Shown here one piece after another: positions 46,138-55,396 of a stretch of 64,000 bases of DNA (within the stretch, counting starts at the first letter, position 1; the number at the start of each line of letters is the position of its first letter). Made by a program: the position numbers and the translations under genes. The stretch comes from Clostridiaceae bacterium. GTDB lineage: Bacteria > Bacillota > Clostridia > Lachnospirales > Lachnospiraceae. The stretch is from contig CABJBA010000005.1 of NCBI GenBank assembly GCA_902363735.1, forward strand, positions 186,001 through 250,000. Reading direction: 5' to 3'. The notes below the pieces were generated by a model that saw only the letters and a list, made by a program, of their open reading frames with translations, searched no databases and was not told the origin of the DNA.

Positions 46138-48093
46138 ATGGAGTTAGAGATGTTTCATAAGATTCGGCTGTACCGGCTGAATACGGTTATCATAGGAACA
46201 GGGGCAGCTGGCTTCAATGCGGCAGACCAGCTGTGGTCCTTAGGTCAAAAGGATATTGGAATTGTCACAGACCATGTAGGAGCGGGAACCTCCCGCAATA
46301 CCGGTTCTGACAAACAGACATACTATAAGCTTACACTTTGCGGAGATGAACCTGACAGCGTAGGAGAAATGGCACGTACACTGTTCGACGGTGAGTGCAT
46401 GGATGGTGATATTGCCTTATGCGAAGCGGCCTTGTCGGCCAGATGCTTTCTAAAACTGGTAAATTTAGGTGTCCCATTTCCCCAGAACAGGTGGGGGGAA
46501 TTTGTCGGTTACAAGACTGATCACGATCCCAGGTGCCGTGCAACAAGCGTAGGTCCCTACACTTCAAAGCAGATGACGGAGTGTCTGGAACAGTCTGTCA
46601 GAGAAAAAAATATCGAAATTTTTGACAAGATGCAAGTGATCAGGATTCTCTCTGATGGGGGAAAGGTATATGGTCTGCTCTGCCTGGATCTAAGCTGCCC
46701 TGAGGATCAGGAGAAGCGTTTCGCACTTTTTTCCTGTAAAAATGTGGTGCTGGCCACTGGCGGGCCAGCCGGGATGTATGCGGACAGTGTTTATCCGGCA
46801 GGGCATTACGGCTCCAGTGGCCTGGCATTTGAGGCGGGAGCCAAGGGGAAAAACCTGACAGAGTGGCAGTATGGAATTGCATCCATTCATCCAAGATGGA
46901 ATGTGTCCGGTACATATATGCAGGCTCTTCCCCGTTTCTTTTCTACGGAAGAAGACGGCAGTGATGAGCGGGAATTTCTGGAGGACTTTTTTGAAGACCG
47001 CAATATGATGCTCAGCAGTATTTTCCTTAAAGGCTATCAGTGGCCTTTTGATGTGAGAAAGCTGTTTGGAGGAAGCTCTGTTATTGATATTCTGGTGCAC
47101 CTTGAACGAAGCCGGGGCAGACGTATTTTCCTTGATTTTCGTAAAAATCCCGGCGGAGCACCGGTGGAATTTGAGAAGCTGGATCCGGAGGCCTTTGAAT
47201 ACTTAAACAGAGCAGGTGCCTGTCTTGAAACACCCATTGAGAGACTGGGCCATATGAATATGCCGGCAGTAGAATTTTATCTTGGCAGAGGAGTGGACTT
47301 ACGAACACAGCCGCTGGAAATAGCAGTATGCGCCCAGCACAACAATGGAGGTCTGGCGGCTGATGCCTGGTGGCACACAGATGTAGAAGGACTGTTTGCG
47401 GCAGGGGAAGTCTGCGGAAGCCATGGTGTATACCGCCCGGGCGGCAGTGCTTTGAATTCGGGACAGGTAGGTTCTACGAGAGCTGCTCAGTTCATAGCTG
47501 CAAAAAGAAATGGAGAACCTGAAGTGAGTTCAGGTTTTGAAGAAATAGCTTTAAAAGCCCTTCACGAGGCAGAAAAGACAGCTTTTTTTGCAGCTGAAAA
47601 TAGAGAAGGAAAGACAGCCGTGCGGGAGTTCTGGAAAAGAGCTGCAGCACGTATGAGCCGGTACGGAGCTGCAATCCGGAATCCCGAAAGGATTGAGCTG
47701 GCAATACAGGAGGTTCGGGAAGAACTTTCCGCTTTTGATGATTTGGTCTGGACGAAAGATAAAAAAGAACTTTGGCTTGTCTTCCGGCTGAGAGATATGC
47801 TTATCAGCCAGTTTGTCTATCTTTCCGCTATGAAGGATTATATCGGAAATCAGGGAAAGAGCCGGGGCAGTGCCCTTTATACCGATTCCAGTGGGCAGAA
47901 GCCGGACCCAAGGCTGCCCCAGGAATTTGCTTTTTGCCTTGATGACGAAAGCAGAGCGGACTTAATACAAGAGGTCTCTTATAAAGACGGGAAAGCTGAA
48001 TTTGAATGGAGAAAGGTAAGGCCCATTCCTGAAGATGATAATTTCTTCGAAAATGTATGGAGACAATACAGGGAAAATCAAAATGTTTTTTAA
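46138..48093 (+). CDS. FAD-dependent fumarate reductase/succinate dehydrogenase-like flavoprotein
   Basis: 651 residues. N-terminal FAD motif NTVIIGTGAAGFNAADQL (about 15-32), second FAD element VVLATGGPAGMYADS and C-terminal GLFAAGEVCGSHGVYRPGGS, then SALNSGQVGSTRAAQFIA. This is the SdhA/FrdA/aspartate-oxidase superfamily; no Fe-S or cytochrome subunit gene is nearby, so it is probably soluble. GGGGAAAGGTGGACTGT precedes ATG 46138; the GTG at 46108 has no ribosome site. The substrate is unknown; a reductive step or electron delivery to the OYE-like enzyme is possible. Confidence 0.82.
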   Translation: MELEMFHKIRLYRLNTVIIGTGAAGFNAADQLWSLGQKDIGIVTDHVGAGTSRNTGSDKQTYYKLTLCGDEPDSVGEMARTLFDGECMDGDIALCEAALSARCFLKLVNLGVPFPQNRWGEFVGYKTDHDPRCRATSVGPYTSKQMTECLEQSVREKNIEIFDKMQVIRILSDGGKVYGLLCLDLSCPEDQEKRFALFSCKNVVLATGGPAGMYADSVYPAGHYGSSGLAFEAGAKGKNLTEWQYGIASIHPRWNVSGTYMQALPRFFSTEEDGSDEREFLEDFFEDRNMMLSSIFLKGYQWPFDVRKLFGGSSVIDILVHLERSRGRRIFLDFRKNPGGAPVEFEKLDPEAFEYLNRAGACLETPIERLGHMNMPAVEFYLGRGVDLRTQPLEIAVCAQHNNGGLAADAWWHTDVEGLFAAGEVCGSHGVYRPGGSALNSGQVGSTRAAQFIAAKRNGEPEVSSGFEEIALKALHEAEKTAFFAAENREGKTAVREFWKRAAARMSRYGAAIRNPERIELAIQEVREELSAFDDLVWTKDKKELWLVFRLRDMLISQFVYLSAMKDYIGNQGKSRGSALYTDSSGQKPDPRLPQEFAFCLDDESRADLIQEVSYKDGKAEFEWRKVRPIPEDDNFFENVWRQYRENQNVF

Positions 48094-48140
48094 TAAATCA
48101 CTTTTTCATTGAAAGAATATGGCGTTTCTTTAACAAAAAC

Positions 48141-48178
48141 AGCACTGGTGGCTTTTGATATGCTCCAGTGCTATTTTT
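48141..48178 (+). terminator. Terminator ending the catabolic locus
   Basis: AGCACTGG (48141-48148) pairs with CCAGTGCT (48165-48172), followed by ATTTTT. Confidence 0.75.
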
Positions 48179-48202
48179 GACTTATTATACCCGGAAAAGG
48201 AG

Positions 48203-48964
48203 TTACTTTTTATACTTTTCCACCAGCTCTTTTGCTTCGCCGATACCGAGAGACGTATGGATTTTTACCAGCTTAATGGCATAAACGGTTTCTCCTCTTT
48301 CCATGGCTGAACGAATCTCTTTCTCCACCTCTGGATTTAGTTTCCGGCTGTCAGAAGCCTGCAGCTTCCGCTTTTCAATTTCCAGGGCTGTTTTTTCCTC
48401 ATAGCCTTCCCATATTTGTTCTTGTGGTCCGTTTTCTTTCTGGTAGACGGGTTTCTTACGGATCTTTGACATAAGCGGCATCAAAACGGTCAGCAGTATC
48501 GAGTAGATTGCCAGATATTCAAAAAAGCGGAACACAAGGATGGAAGTGTTATTTATGATCTTTATCACACTTCCTTCCGGGCTGACAATCTGAAACAGAT
48601 AGCTTACGTAGTACTCAGAGCCATAGCGGCTGGTAGTGTTGATGACTTCCAGTTGGCCCATATTCTGGAACAGCCATTGAATCGGTTTGTTGTAAAATAG
48701 ATTTCCACCCCCATCAAATATACAACCGGCAAATGCAGTGATGCAGATAATGAGCATTCCGTGATAACTCCAGCCAGCACGGGAATTATGGAAAAAAAGT
48801 ACGATCAGAAATACAATAAAAATGATCAGGCTTGCGGTTCCCGGATTGTAAATAGCACTGAGAAATAACCTGGAAGCACCAAAAAAGAACAGTATGCCTG
48901 CAGCGGCTATTGCGATGACTGCCAGCAGGATTTTTAAATTATCCATTGGACTTTTTTTATTCAT
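48203..48964 (-). CDS. Membrane protein with L7/L12 C-terminal-like domain
   Basis: 253 residues from the ATG at 48964, which has a perfect AAAGGAGG about seven bases upstream; the frame start at 49012 does not. Several hydrophobic spans (about 10-35, 40-60, 62-85, 130-165), then a charged linker (185-215). The C-terminus (about 218-253, ERGETVYAIKLVKIHTSLGI, then GEAKELVEKYKK) resembles the ribosomal protein bL12 C-terminal helix-loop-helix used for factor binding. Similar domains occur in small membrane proteins of clostridia; the role is unknown. Confidence 0.68.
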   Translation of the reverse strand: MNKKSPMDNLKILLAVIAIAAAGILFFFGASRLFLSAIYNPGTASLIIFIVFLIVLFFHNSRAGWSYHGMLIICITAFAGCIFDGGGNLFYNKPIQWLFQNMGQLEVINTTSRYGSEYYVSYLFQIVSPEGSVIKIINNTSILVFRFFEYLAIYSILLTVLMPLMSKIRKKPVYQKENGPQEQIWEGYEEKTALEIEKRKLQASDSRKLNPEVEKEIRSAMERGETVYAIKLVKIHTSLGIGEAKELVEKYKK

Positions 48965-49111
48965 GTTTAAACCTCCTTTCTGTATCTTACCATTACTTTC
49001 ATATACGAACAATTGCTTTTTTATTTGCAGACATAATTATGTAACTATTTACATTTTTGTTTTTTTGTGGTATAAAATGTAATCAAATAACTTAAAGGAG
49101 GACTCACAATT

Positions 49112-49423
49112 ATGGAAACATTATTACAAATAGTTTTGCTCATTATAATTATTGCTGCTATTATGTTTGCGTTTAGTCTATATTGTCGAATGTTGGGTAA
49201 AATTTCTCAAAACAGCGTAAAAAAAAGAATTGAAAAAGGGAAAATCAGTGACAAGCATTTGATTAAACTATACAGAACGGCGGACAGAGGCCATAGAAAC
49301 AAGTGGCTTGCGTTTTTTTTATACGGAATCTTCTATAAGTCTTTTATAAAGATGCAGGAAGGTACATACCTTTTGTATAAAAGTGAAATGGAACGCAGAG
49401 GGCTGCTTGATGAAGCCAGCTAG
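49112..49423 (+). CDS. Small one-span membrane protein, unknown function
   Basis: 103 residues. N-terminal span (about 4-25, LLQIVLLIIIIAAIMFAFSL), then a basic, amphipathic remainder (VKKRIEKGKISDKHLIKLYR). TAAAGGAGGACTCAC precedes the ATG. No family recognised. A clean terminator follows. Confidence 0.65.
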   Translation: METLLQIVLLIIIIAAIMFAFSLYCRMLGKISQNSVKKRIEKGKISDKHLIKLYRTADRGHRNKWLAFFLYGIFYKSFIKMQEGTYLLYKSEMERRGLLDEAS

Positions 49424-49438
49424 AAGATAATATGAAAG

Positions 49439-49474
49439 AACACGGCAGGGCATTTTGTTCTGCCGTGTTTTTTC
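49439..49474 (+). terminator. Terminator
   Basis: CACGGCAG and CTGCCGTG pair around about 11 bases, followed by TTTTTTTC. Confidence 0.85.
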
Positions 49475-49642
49475 ATATATTATGAAAATCTATTGGCTAT
49501 TGAAAAATTTGTCTGATTTTGTAGAAAAAGAATGAAATATGTAAAAAAAGAAGAACATTCGAATTGACTTGATATAAGTTTAAGTATATCATATACTATG
49601 TGCTGGGAAAAATAAATAATATAATATTTGAGGTGGATGTGT

Positions 49643-51418
49643 ATGAAAAATTTATCTGTATCTAAAAAACTTGCTATTTCTTTTTCGACTATTTTGATTC
49701 TTTTCGTTATTACAATAGTATTTTCTGTTTTCGTAGGGTTGCGAACCACAACATTATCCTTTGAAAAGTTCTTCAGAAGTCCATATACGGTCACCAATAC
49801 TATTAATAATATGAGAAGACAAGTTCAGGGTATACAAAAGGACATGTCATACATTATAATTGATGATGTTTCCGATCGGCAGACATGGATCGATGATTTG
49901 AATAACAGAGTAGCGGATATTGAAAATTCAGTTGCCAAAATTGAGCCGCTCTTAATGACTGGCGATGGTGCAGAAAAGGTTCAGCAAATAAAGGATGAAT
50001 GGAAAAAAACAGAACTGATAAGAGCTAAGTTTATGGACTCTTTAAATGGCAATGACATTAATATTGCAGAAACAATACTTTTAAATGAGTATTATCCTGC
50101 ATCTTTGACGTTAGTAGACTATACCAAAGAACTTATAGATATGGCTGATGCAGTGGCCACAGATTATTATAATGGCTCCCAGGAGATGTCTCAGACGGTA
50201 ATAATCATTTCTATTGTTCTCTTTGCAGTTTCTTTAATATTAGGTGTTACTTTATGTATTTATATCATACGAACTATCACAGAACCGTTAAAGGAAATTG
50301 AAGTTGCTTCCAGTATGCTGGCAGATGGTAATCTTAGCGCAGCCATTACATATGAATCAAAGGACGAATTTGGATCTGTAGCCAATAGTGTTCGAACTGT
50401 AATTGATACTTTAAGAACTTATATTTTTGATATTTCCGAGAAATTAGGTGAAATTTCAAATGGAAATTTGGATTTAACTATTGATACAAATTATAAAAAT
50501 GACTTTTTGCCTATAAAAGAATCACTTGAAAATATTATTACATCACAGAGTAATACATTTTCACAAATTGCTATATCAGCAGATCAGGTGAATTCAGGAG
50601 CAGAACAGATGGCATCTTCAGCTCAGATTCTTGCTTCAGGAGCAACAGAACAAGCCGCTACTGTGGAAGAATTAAATGCATCTATCGCAAGTGTGACGGA
50701 ACAGGCTGAACAGAATGTGAAATTTGTTGAAGTTGCAAGTAATTATGTCCTTGATGCAGAAAGCGGTATAAAAAACAGCAATGAATACATGCAAAAACTT
50801 AATTCAGCTATGAAGGAGATCGGAGACTCATCTGCTAAAATATCAAGTATTACAAAAGTCATAGAGGATATTGCATTTCAAACAAATATTCTTGCTCTGA
50901 ATGCTGCGGTAGAATCTGCAAGAGCCGGAGAAGCAGGCAAGGGATTTGCCGTAGTTGCTGATGAAGTTCGTAATCTGGCTGCAAAGTCGGCTGAAGCGGC
51001 AAAACAAACTTCTGATTTAATACATAATTCTGTGTCGACTGTTTCAGAAGGTGAGAAGCTTGCCAATGATACAAGCAGAGTATTACAGGAGGTTGCAGAC
51101 AGGGCGCTGCGTGCTGTAGATGCAATTAAAAAGATCGAAGAATCTTCTGTTGCTCAGACTTTATCAATTGAAGAAATCAATCAGGGATTGTCCCAGGTTT
51201 CTGCAGTGGTTCAGTCAAATGCTGCAACAGCAGAAGAAAGTTCTGCTTCCAGCGAGGAGCTTTCTGCTCAGGCCAATACACTTAAACAAGAAGTTAATAA
51301 ATTTAAAGTAAAAGGGATAAGTACCATTGAAAATGCGTATTTTAAACTTGAAGAAAGAAAAATCCAAAATAGCAATGTATTTAGTTCGGATTTTATAAAC
51401 CAATCTGGCAAGTATTAA
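49643..51418 (+). CDS. Methyl-accepting chemotaxis protein
   Basis: 591 residues. TM1 about 10-32, extracytoplasmic four-helix-like sensor (about 35-178), TM2 about 183-205, HAMP (about 206-260) and cytoplasmic signalling domain ending near 580. The conserved tip reads [20 protein letters not shown], then [20 protein letters not shown]. It signals to CheA/CheW. AGGTGG lies six bases before ATG 49643; the TTG at 49628 is rejected. Its DNA is distinctly AT-rich compared with the second receptor at 59917. Ligand unknown. Confidence 0.94.
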   Translation: MKNLSVSKKLAISFSTILILFVITIVFSVFVGLRTTTLSFEKFFRSPYTVTNTINNMRRQVQGIQKDMSYIIIDDVSDRQTWIDDLNNRVADIENSVAKIEPLLMTGDGAEKVQQIKDEWKKTELIRAKFMDSLNGNDINIAETILLNEYYPASLTLVDYTKELIDMADAVATDYYNGSQEMSQTVIIISIVLFAVSLILGVTLCIYIIRTITEPLKEIEVASSMLADGNLSAAITYESKDEFGSVANSVRTVIDTLRTYIFDISEKLGEISNGNLDLTIDTNYKNDFLPIKESLENIITSQSNTFSQIAISADQVNSGAEQMASSAQILASGATEQAATVEELNASIASVTEQAEQNVKFVEVASNYVLDAESGIKNSNEYMQKLNSAMKEIGDSSAKISSITKVIEDIAFQTNILALNAAVESARAGEAGKGFAVVADEVRNLAAKSAEAAKQTSDLIHNSVSTVSEGEKLANDTSRVLQEVADRALRAVDAIKKIEESSVAQTLSIEEINQGLSQVSAVVQSNAATAEESSASSEELSAQANTLKQEVNKFKVKGISTIENAYFKLEERKIQNSNVFSSDFINQSGKY

Positions 51419-51428
51419 TGTGACTATT

Positions 51429-51470
51429 ACAGGCATATCGGATAGAAATATCTGATGTGCCTGTTTTTAT
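51429..51470 (+). terminator. Terminator after the chemoreceptor
   Basis: ACAGGCA/TGCCTGT with inner GATA/TATC, followed by TTTTTAT. Confidence 0.75.
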
Positions 51471-51618
51471 CTAATAGGTGTACACAAGAGCAAATTGTAC
51501 AAATGGCCATTTAGTCAAATTATCGTTCATTAATTTTTATAGCTGTAGATAAGAAATATTTTGCATGATATACTAATAGTATGAGGAATAAAATTTATAT
51601 TATGGAGTGTGTATCAGA

Positions 51619-52572
51619 ATGGGAAAAAAGTTGTTGTTTTTTATTACGTTTTCTGTTTTACTTTTAAGCGTCAGTGGTTGTTCTTTCAAGGAAAAGCCTT
51701 CCAACAACTCCAATATAGAAGCAAATTCGGTTCAAACTAATGTGCCGGTTTTATCTGAAGATCAGTCACAATCAGTTGGTTTTAATTCAGACGATTATAA
51801 TCTTCTTGATAGTGATGGAGATACACAGTATGCTTGGAAATTTGTGGGAGATGACTGTGTTCTTTATTCTTTGGAAAGAGTAGGTTCAAATATAAAACAG
51901 ATTGCCACATTCTTACCTTTGAGTGGAGAAAACGGCAACCCTGCAACACAGAATCATATAGTCGATTTCGGAATATGCGGTGACTGGATAATTGCAAGTG
52001 TGGGGCGTTATGAGGGGAGCGGACACTATTTTTATGGCGATTTTGTTCGGCTAAAAAAAGACGGTGGAGAGCTTACACATTTTTGGTTGACAGATGATGA
52101 TACGTTTATCATTGTTGAGGACTGGATTTATTATAATTTTTGGACTATTAAAGATGAAGCTGAGAACGTAAATGGCTGTTATCGTATACACCCTGATGGA
52201 ACAGATAAGCAATATTTAGGAAATACAATCCACAATATTTATCTTTATGCAGAAGATGGATATGTGTATGGTACTCATGCGACGGATAAAACGGTGAACA
52301 ATTGGAATCCCGTCATTGATCTAATTCGTTGCAAGCCCGATACAAGTTCCGTCATAACGCTGTTTAGAGGGGATAATCTACCTAAATTTGACAATTCTGA
52401 TTTTATAAAATACTATGATATAAGAATAGATGATAGTTATATTTTTTTCACAGTAGCTATTCATGGATACACGGATGGAGACCGTTGGCGTGGTCATAAT
52501 GTTTATACAGCAAGTTATCGCGTTGACACTAATGGAAACGATCTGGAGTTGTTGAAAGAGGAACGTTCTTAA
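51619..52572 (+). CDS. Secreted lipoprotein, beta-propeller-like (DUF5050-type)
   Basis: 317 residues. Lipoprotein signal KKLLFFITFSVLLLSVSGC (Cys at about 21), Asn/Ser linker, then repeats with strand patterns DWIIASVGRYEG, EDWIYYNFWTIKDE, NIYLYAEDGYVYGTHATDKT and DSYIFFTVAIHGYTDGDRW, resembling DUF5050/TolB-like propellers. GGAG precedes ATG 51619. Anchored outside the membrane; function unknown. Confidence 0.7.
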   Translation: MGKKLLFFITFSVLLLSVSGCSFKEKPSNNSNIEANSVQTNVPVLSEDQSQSVGFNSDDYNLLDSDGDTQYAWKFVGDDCVLYSLERVGSNIKQIATFLPLSGENGNPATQNHIVDFGICGDWIIASVGRYEGSGHYFYGDFVRLKKDGGELTHFWLTDDDTFIIVEDWIYYNFWTIKDEAENVNGCYRIHPDGTDKQYLGNTIHNIYLYAEDGYVYGTHATDKTVNNWNPVIDLIRCKPDTSSVITLFRGDNLPKFDNSDFIKYYDIRIDDSYIFFTVAIHGYTDGDRWRGHNVYTASYRVDTNGNDLELLKEERS

Positions 52573-52996
52573 TGTTAAAAACGAAAAATCATTTGCGTAC
52601 CAAACAATAATTGAGATTCGTTGTATGTAGTTAGTCATAAGAAGAATATATAAAATTAATGACTCATTGAAAAATTAAGAGTTTTCGGGCAGACGGAATA
52701 TATTTGAATGGAAGGAAAAGTACAAATTAGTGAGTGATTAAGGGCGAGGTCTAGGCTTCGCTCTTTTCGCATGTGAAAATATAGGTTCTATACTAAATAT
52801 TGATGAATTTTGTAAGTATTTAGGTGGATTGTCAACACTTTTTTTCGATAATTTCATTCATGAGTGTTGTACCCACTCTTGCATCTAATACGAAGCCAGG
52901 ACTAGTGTAAGGCTAGTTCTATTTTGTAGAGATTATCTGGAAACTTATTCCTCCTTATGTTATACTGTTAATAATATAAAATAGGAGGGAAATTGT
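52573..52996. other. Intergenic region with mobile-element scars
   Basis: AT-rich. Contains a terminator-like hairpin AGGGCGA..TCGCTCT TTT (about 52741-52766), a 35-base piece of excisionase sequence (see next entry), and a hairpin GACTAG..CTAGTTC followed by TATTTTG (about 52903-52925). No intact gene. Confidence 0.55.
52791..52827 (+). pseudogene. Excisionase gene scrap
   Basis: TACTAAATATTGATGAATTT followed by TGTAAGTATTTAGGTGG is 32/35 identical to the excisionase start at 55140-55174. It encodes LLNIDEFCKYLGG before going out of homology. The preceding GCATGTGAAAATAT also matches the leader of the other copy (GCATGTAAAAATAT). Confidence 0.6.
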
Positions 52997-53821
52997 ATGA
53001 AAAGGTTATTTTCAATTATTTTGGTTATTATTTTATCTATTAACTCATTAATGATATCTTTTGCCAATGAATATATGGGAGCATGGGCAACCGACAATAC
53101 CGGGACATGGTACAGGTATAATGATGGAACATACCCTACCTGTAATTTTTTTACTAAAGACGGAAAGTTATATTATGTTAATCAAGATGGATATTTGTTA
53201 CCAAATACACAATTGTATAACGGATATCAAACCGATTCAGAGGGAGCAATTATAGAATATAATACCAATAAAAATGTATACCAATCTATTTATGATTCTA
53301 ATGGTTGGAAACAAGATGAAAAAGGTTGGTGGTACCAGAATACAGATGGCTCATATCCAAAGAATACAGATTTAAAAGTTGATGGAAAATTGTATTGGGT
53401 GGGCACCGATGGTTATATGTTATACAACTGTTATGCTAGGGATCACAGATATTATGGCAGTGATGGGGCTTTTACTGGTGAAATAGATAGAGATGCAGCA
53501 ATAACAATAACACAACCAGCCCCAGATACTAGGAGTATAGAAGAACAACTGGCAGATTACCGAGTTGACGATTCATTAAAGCCGGCTATCTGGAAAAAGG
53601 TATGTGAATCGGCAAAAGGTCTATTAAAATACAAAAATACAGCCATCTTTCCAGAATGGAATCATGAGGGAATATCATATAGAAAAAATCCCAAAGATGG
53701 AACGATACTTGTATACGGATGGTGTCAAGCAAAAAATGGTATTGGAAACTATTTAGAATTGTCTATAAGTGCAATGATATCCTCTGATGGTACAGTTACT
53801 TACTGTAGCGTGGATAACTAA
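52997..53821 (+). CDS. Secreted cell-wall-binding repeat protein
   Basis: 274 residues. Signal peptide about 1-23 (ends ISFANE). Aromatic repeats of the clostridial wall-binding type: GTWYRYNDGTYPTCN, GKLYYVNQDGYLLPN, GWKQDEKGWWYQNTDGSYPK, GKLYWVGTDGYMLYN (about 30-145). The C-terminal third (about 170-274) has no recognised domain. TAGGAGGGAAATTGT precedes the ATG. A similar gene follows, so the pair may be a duplication that diverged. Confidence 0.78.
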   Translation: MKRLFSIILVIILSINSLMISFANEYMGAWATDNTGTWYRYNDGTYPTCNFFTKDGKLYYVNQDGYLLPNTQLYNGYQTDSEGAIIEYNTNKNVYQSIYDSNGWKQDEKGWWYQNTDGSYPKNTDLKVDGKLYWVGTDGYMLYNCYARDHRYYGSDGAFTGEIDRDAAITITQPAPDTRSIEEQLADYRVDDSLKPAIWKKVCESAKGLLKYKNTAIFPEWNHEGISYRKNPKDGTILVYGWCQAKNGIGNYLELSISAMISSDGTVTYCSVDN

Positions 53822-53909
53822 TAATAGCTAAATCACCAATACATTATGGAATTTCCTACCTCTCTATGATATAATGATTTAAACAAAAAAGCATAGGGGA
53901 TTGAATTGT

Positions 53910-54599
53910 ATGAAAAAGTTATTAGTATTATTAATGTCAACTATCATTACTTTATCTAGTGCATTTATTTCATTTGCGGGAGAATGGAAACAGGATAATG
54001 TCGGCTGGTGGTATCAAAAAGATGATGGAAGTTATGTAAAAGATGATTGGTTGACTCTTAATGATACAGCAAAATATCATTTTGATTCAAATGGTTATAT
54101 GCAAACTGGATTAGCAGAGATTAACGGGGTAAGGCATTATTTCTACGAAGACGGGCGATTAACACATAATTGGGATACTCCAGAGGGATATAAGGTTGAT
54201 AGTGATGGCAAGATAGTCGATGAAAATACTCCAGGAATAATTTTTAAAGTCATATGGGGGACTCTTGAAGACGAAGGACCTAATGATGTAGTGTTTTGCA
54301 GATTTATAAACGAAGGAAAGGTAGCGTTCACAGTAGATCCCATTATTGAAATTAATACTGATGGAAAGGTAAATAATTACAAAATGGTTGACAAAAACAC
54401 TTATACTTATTGTAAATATGGGATAGTTCCACCAAACAATCAAGATGTCGATTTTGTATATGTTTTTGATAGACTTCAGCAGTTTACCTTTAATAAAAAT
54501 TCAACTTTAAATTTTACTGTCACTTGTGACTCTTTCTCAAAAGAATATTACAGAATTATTCCTTCATTTAAAATATATCGATTTAATATAGTGGAATAA
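53910..54599 (+). CDS. Secreted cell-wall-binding repeat protein
   Basis: 229 residues from the ATG at 53910. Signal peptide ends about residue 23 (SFAGEW). Repeats GEWKQDNVGWWYQKDDGSY, AKYHFDSNGYMQTG and VRHYFYEDGRLTHNW (about 24-95) are of the choline/wall-binding type. The C-terminus (about 110-229) looks beta-rich (immunoglobulin-like strands), but no family is recognised. Ends before a terminator. Confidence 0.75.
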   Translation: MKKLLVLLMSTIITLSSAFISFAGEWKQDNVGWWYQKDDGSYVKDDWLTLNDTAKYHFDSNGYMQTGLAEINGVRHYFYEDGRLTHNWDTPEGYKVDSDGKIVDENTPGIIFKVIWGTLEDEGPNDVVFCRFINEGKVAFTVDPIIEINTDGKVNNYKMVDKNTYTYCKYGIVPPNNQDVDFVYVFDRLQQFTFNKNSTLNFTVTCDSFSKEYYRIIPSFKIYRFNIVE

Positions 54600-54609
54600 G
54601 GAAAAAATA

Positions 54610-54636
54610 GAGGAGCCTAAATTGACTCCTCTTTTA
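54610..54636 (+). terminator. Terminator
   Basis: GAGGAG (54610-54615) pairs with CTCCTC (54626-54631), followed by TTTT. Confidence 0.65.
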
Positions 54637-54677
54637 ATTTGCGATTTTATTTTCGTTTTCCTACAATAACTTTTTCT

Positions 54678-55040
54678 ATGATAACACTTGGCATATCACC
54701 TAACACGGCCATAATAAATTCTGCCGTTTCTTTAATCATCGGAATATTTTTAGTAATAGTGATTTCAATTGTTCTTCAAGGAAAAAGATCTAAAAAAATC
54801 ATGATTAAATTATTTCACAAAACTCCATATAGTGACATATGGAGAGACGTAATTGATTTAGACAATGGATCTAATTTAAAAGTATACCCAAAAGACAAGA
54901 ATTATTATATAATCGGAAAACATAAGAACCATGAGGAAAATGGAAATGATTCTTGGTTGGCAATGAAGGGATTCGTCAAACATGATACGGTAATAATTAC
55001 TATAAGATTTTCGGATATTGATTATTTAGAGGTTTACTAA
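54678..55040 (+). CDS. Small membrane-anchored protein, possibly truncated
   Basis: About 120 residues from the ATG at 54678; the frame is open from a TTG at 54639 just after the terminator, with no ribosome site in either case. One strong span (about 8-34, TAIINSAVSLIIGIFLVIVI), then a soluble part (YSDIWRDVIDLDNGSNLKVY, KNYYIIGKHKNHEENG). The latter looks like the C-terminal portion of DUF6338-type proteins, so the N-terminal spans may be missing. Confidence 0.45.
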   Translation: MITLGISPNTAIINSAVSLIIGIFLVIVISIVLQGKRSKKIMIKLFHKTPYSDIWRDVIDLDNGSNLKVYPKDKNYYIIGKHKNHEENGNDSWLAMKGFVKHDTVIITIRFSDIDYLEVY

Positions 55041-55061
55041 AAATAAATTGTTCCATATTTT

Positions 55062-55090
55062 GAGCCAGTCAAATGACCTGGCTCTTTTTG
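55062..55090 (+). terminator. Terminator
   Basis: GAGCCAG and CTGGCTC pair around nine bases, followed by TTTTTG. Confidence 0.75.
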
Positions 55091-55126
55091 CATGTAAAAA
55101 TATTATTTGATAGGTAGGAGATAGGT

Positions 55127-55303
55127 GTAGAAAAAGCATTACTAAATATTGATGAATTTTATGAATATTTAGGTATCAAACAGACAAAGGCGAGGGAATT
55201 ACTACATGAACCAAGAAATGGATTTATAGTCAGGATTGGCATTAGACTGTATCCACACAAGGGGAAACTGGATAAATGGTTACTAAATCAAATTATATGT
55301 TGA
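55127..55303 (+). pseudogene. Tn916-type excisionase gene without start codon
   Basis: Encodes EKALLNIDEFYEYLGIKQTK, then ARELLHEPRNGF and HKGKLDKWLLNQIIC, the pattern of small excisionases next to Tn916-like integrases. The frame opens after a stop, and the expected start position holds GTA, with a ribosome site TAGGAGATAG just upstream. It therefore looks like a gene whose start codon has mutated. Followed by an integrase remnant. Confidence 0.7.
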
Positions 55304-55396
55304 ATGTTGATTGAAAATACATAATGAGTATGGTAAAATTAGGGACGAATGTTATATCAGAATTTCTTCCCCGATTTACGCAGGAAGGAGGATATA

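Noticed and set aside
52860..52915. Possible C-terminal gene fragments in both directions near 52.9 kb
   Set aside because: Short readable stretches exist on each strand, but none matches a family I can name with confidence.
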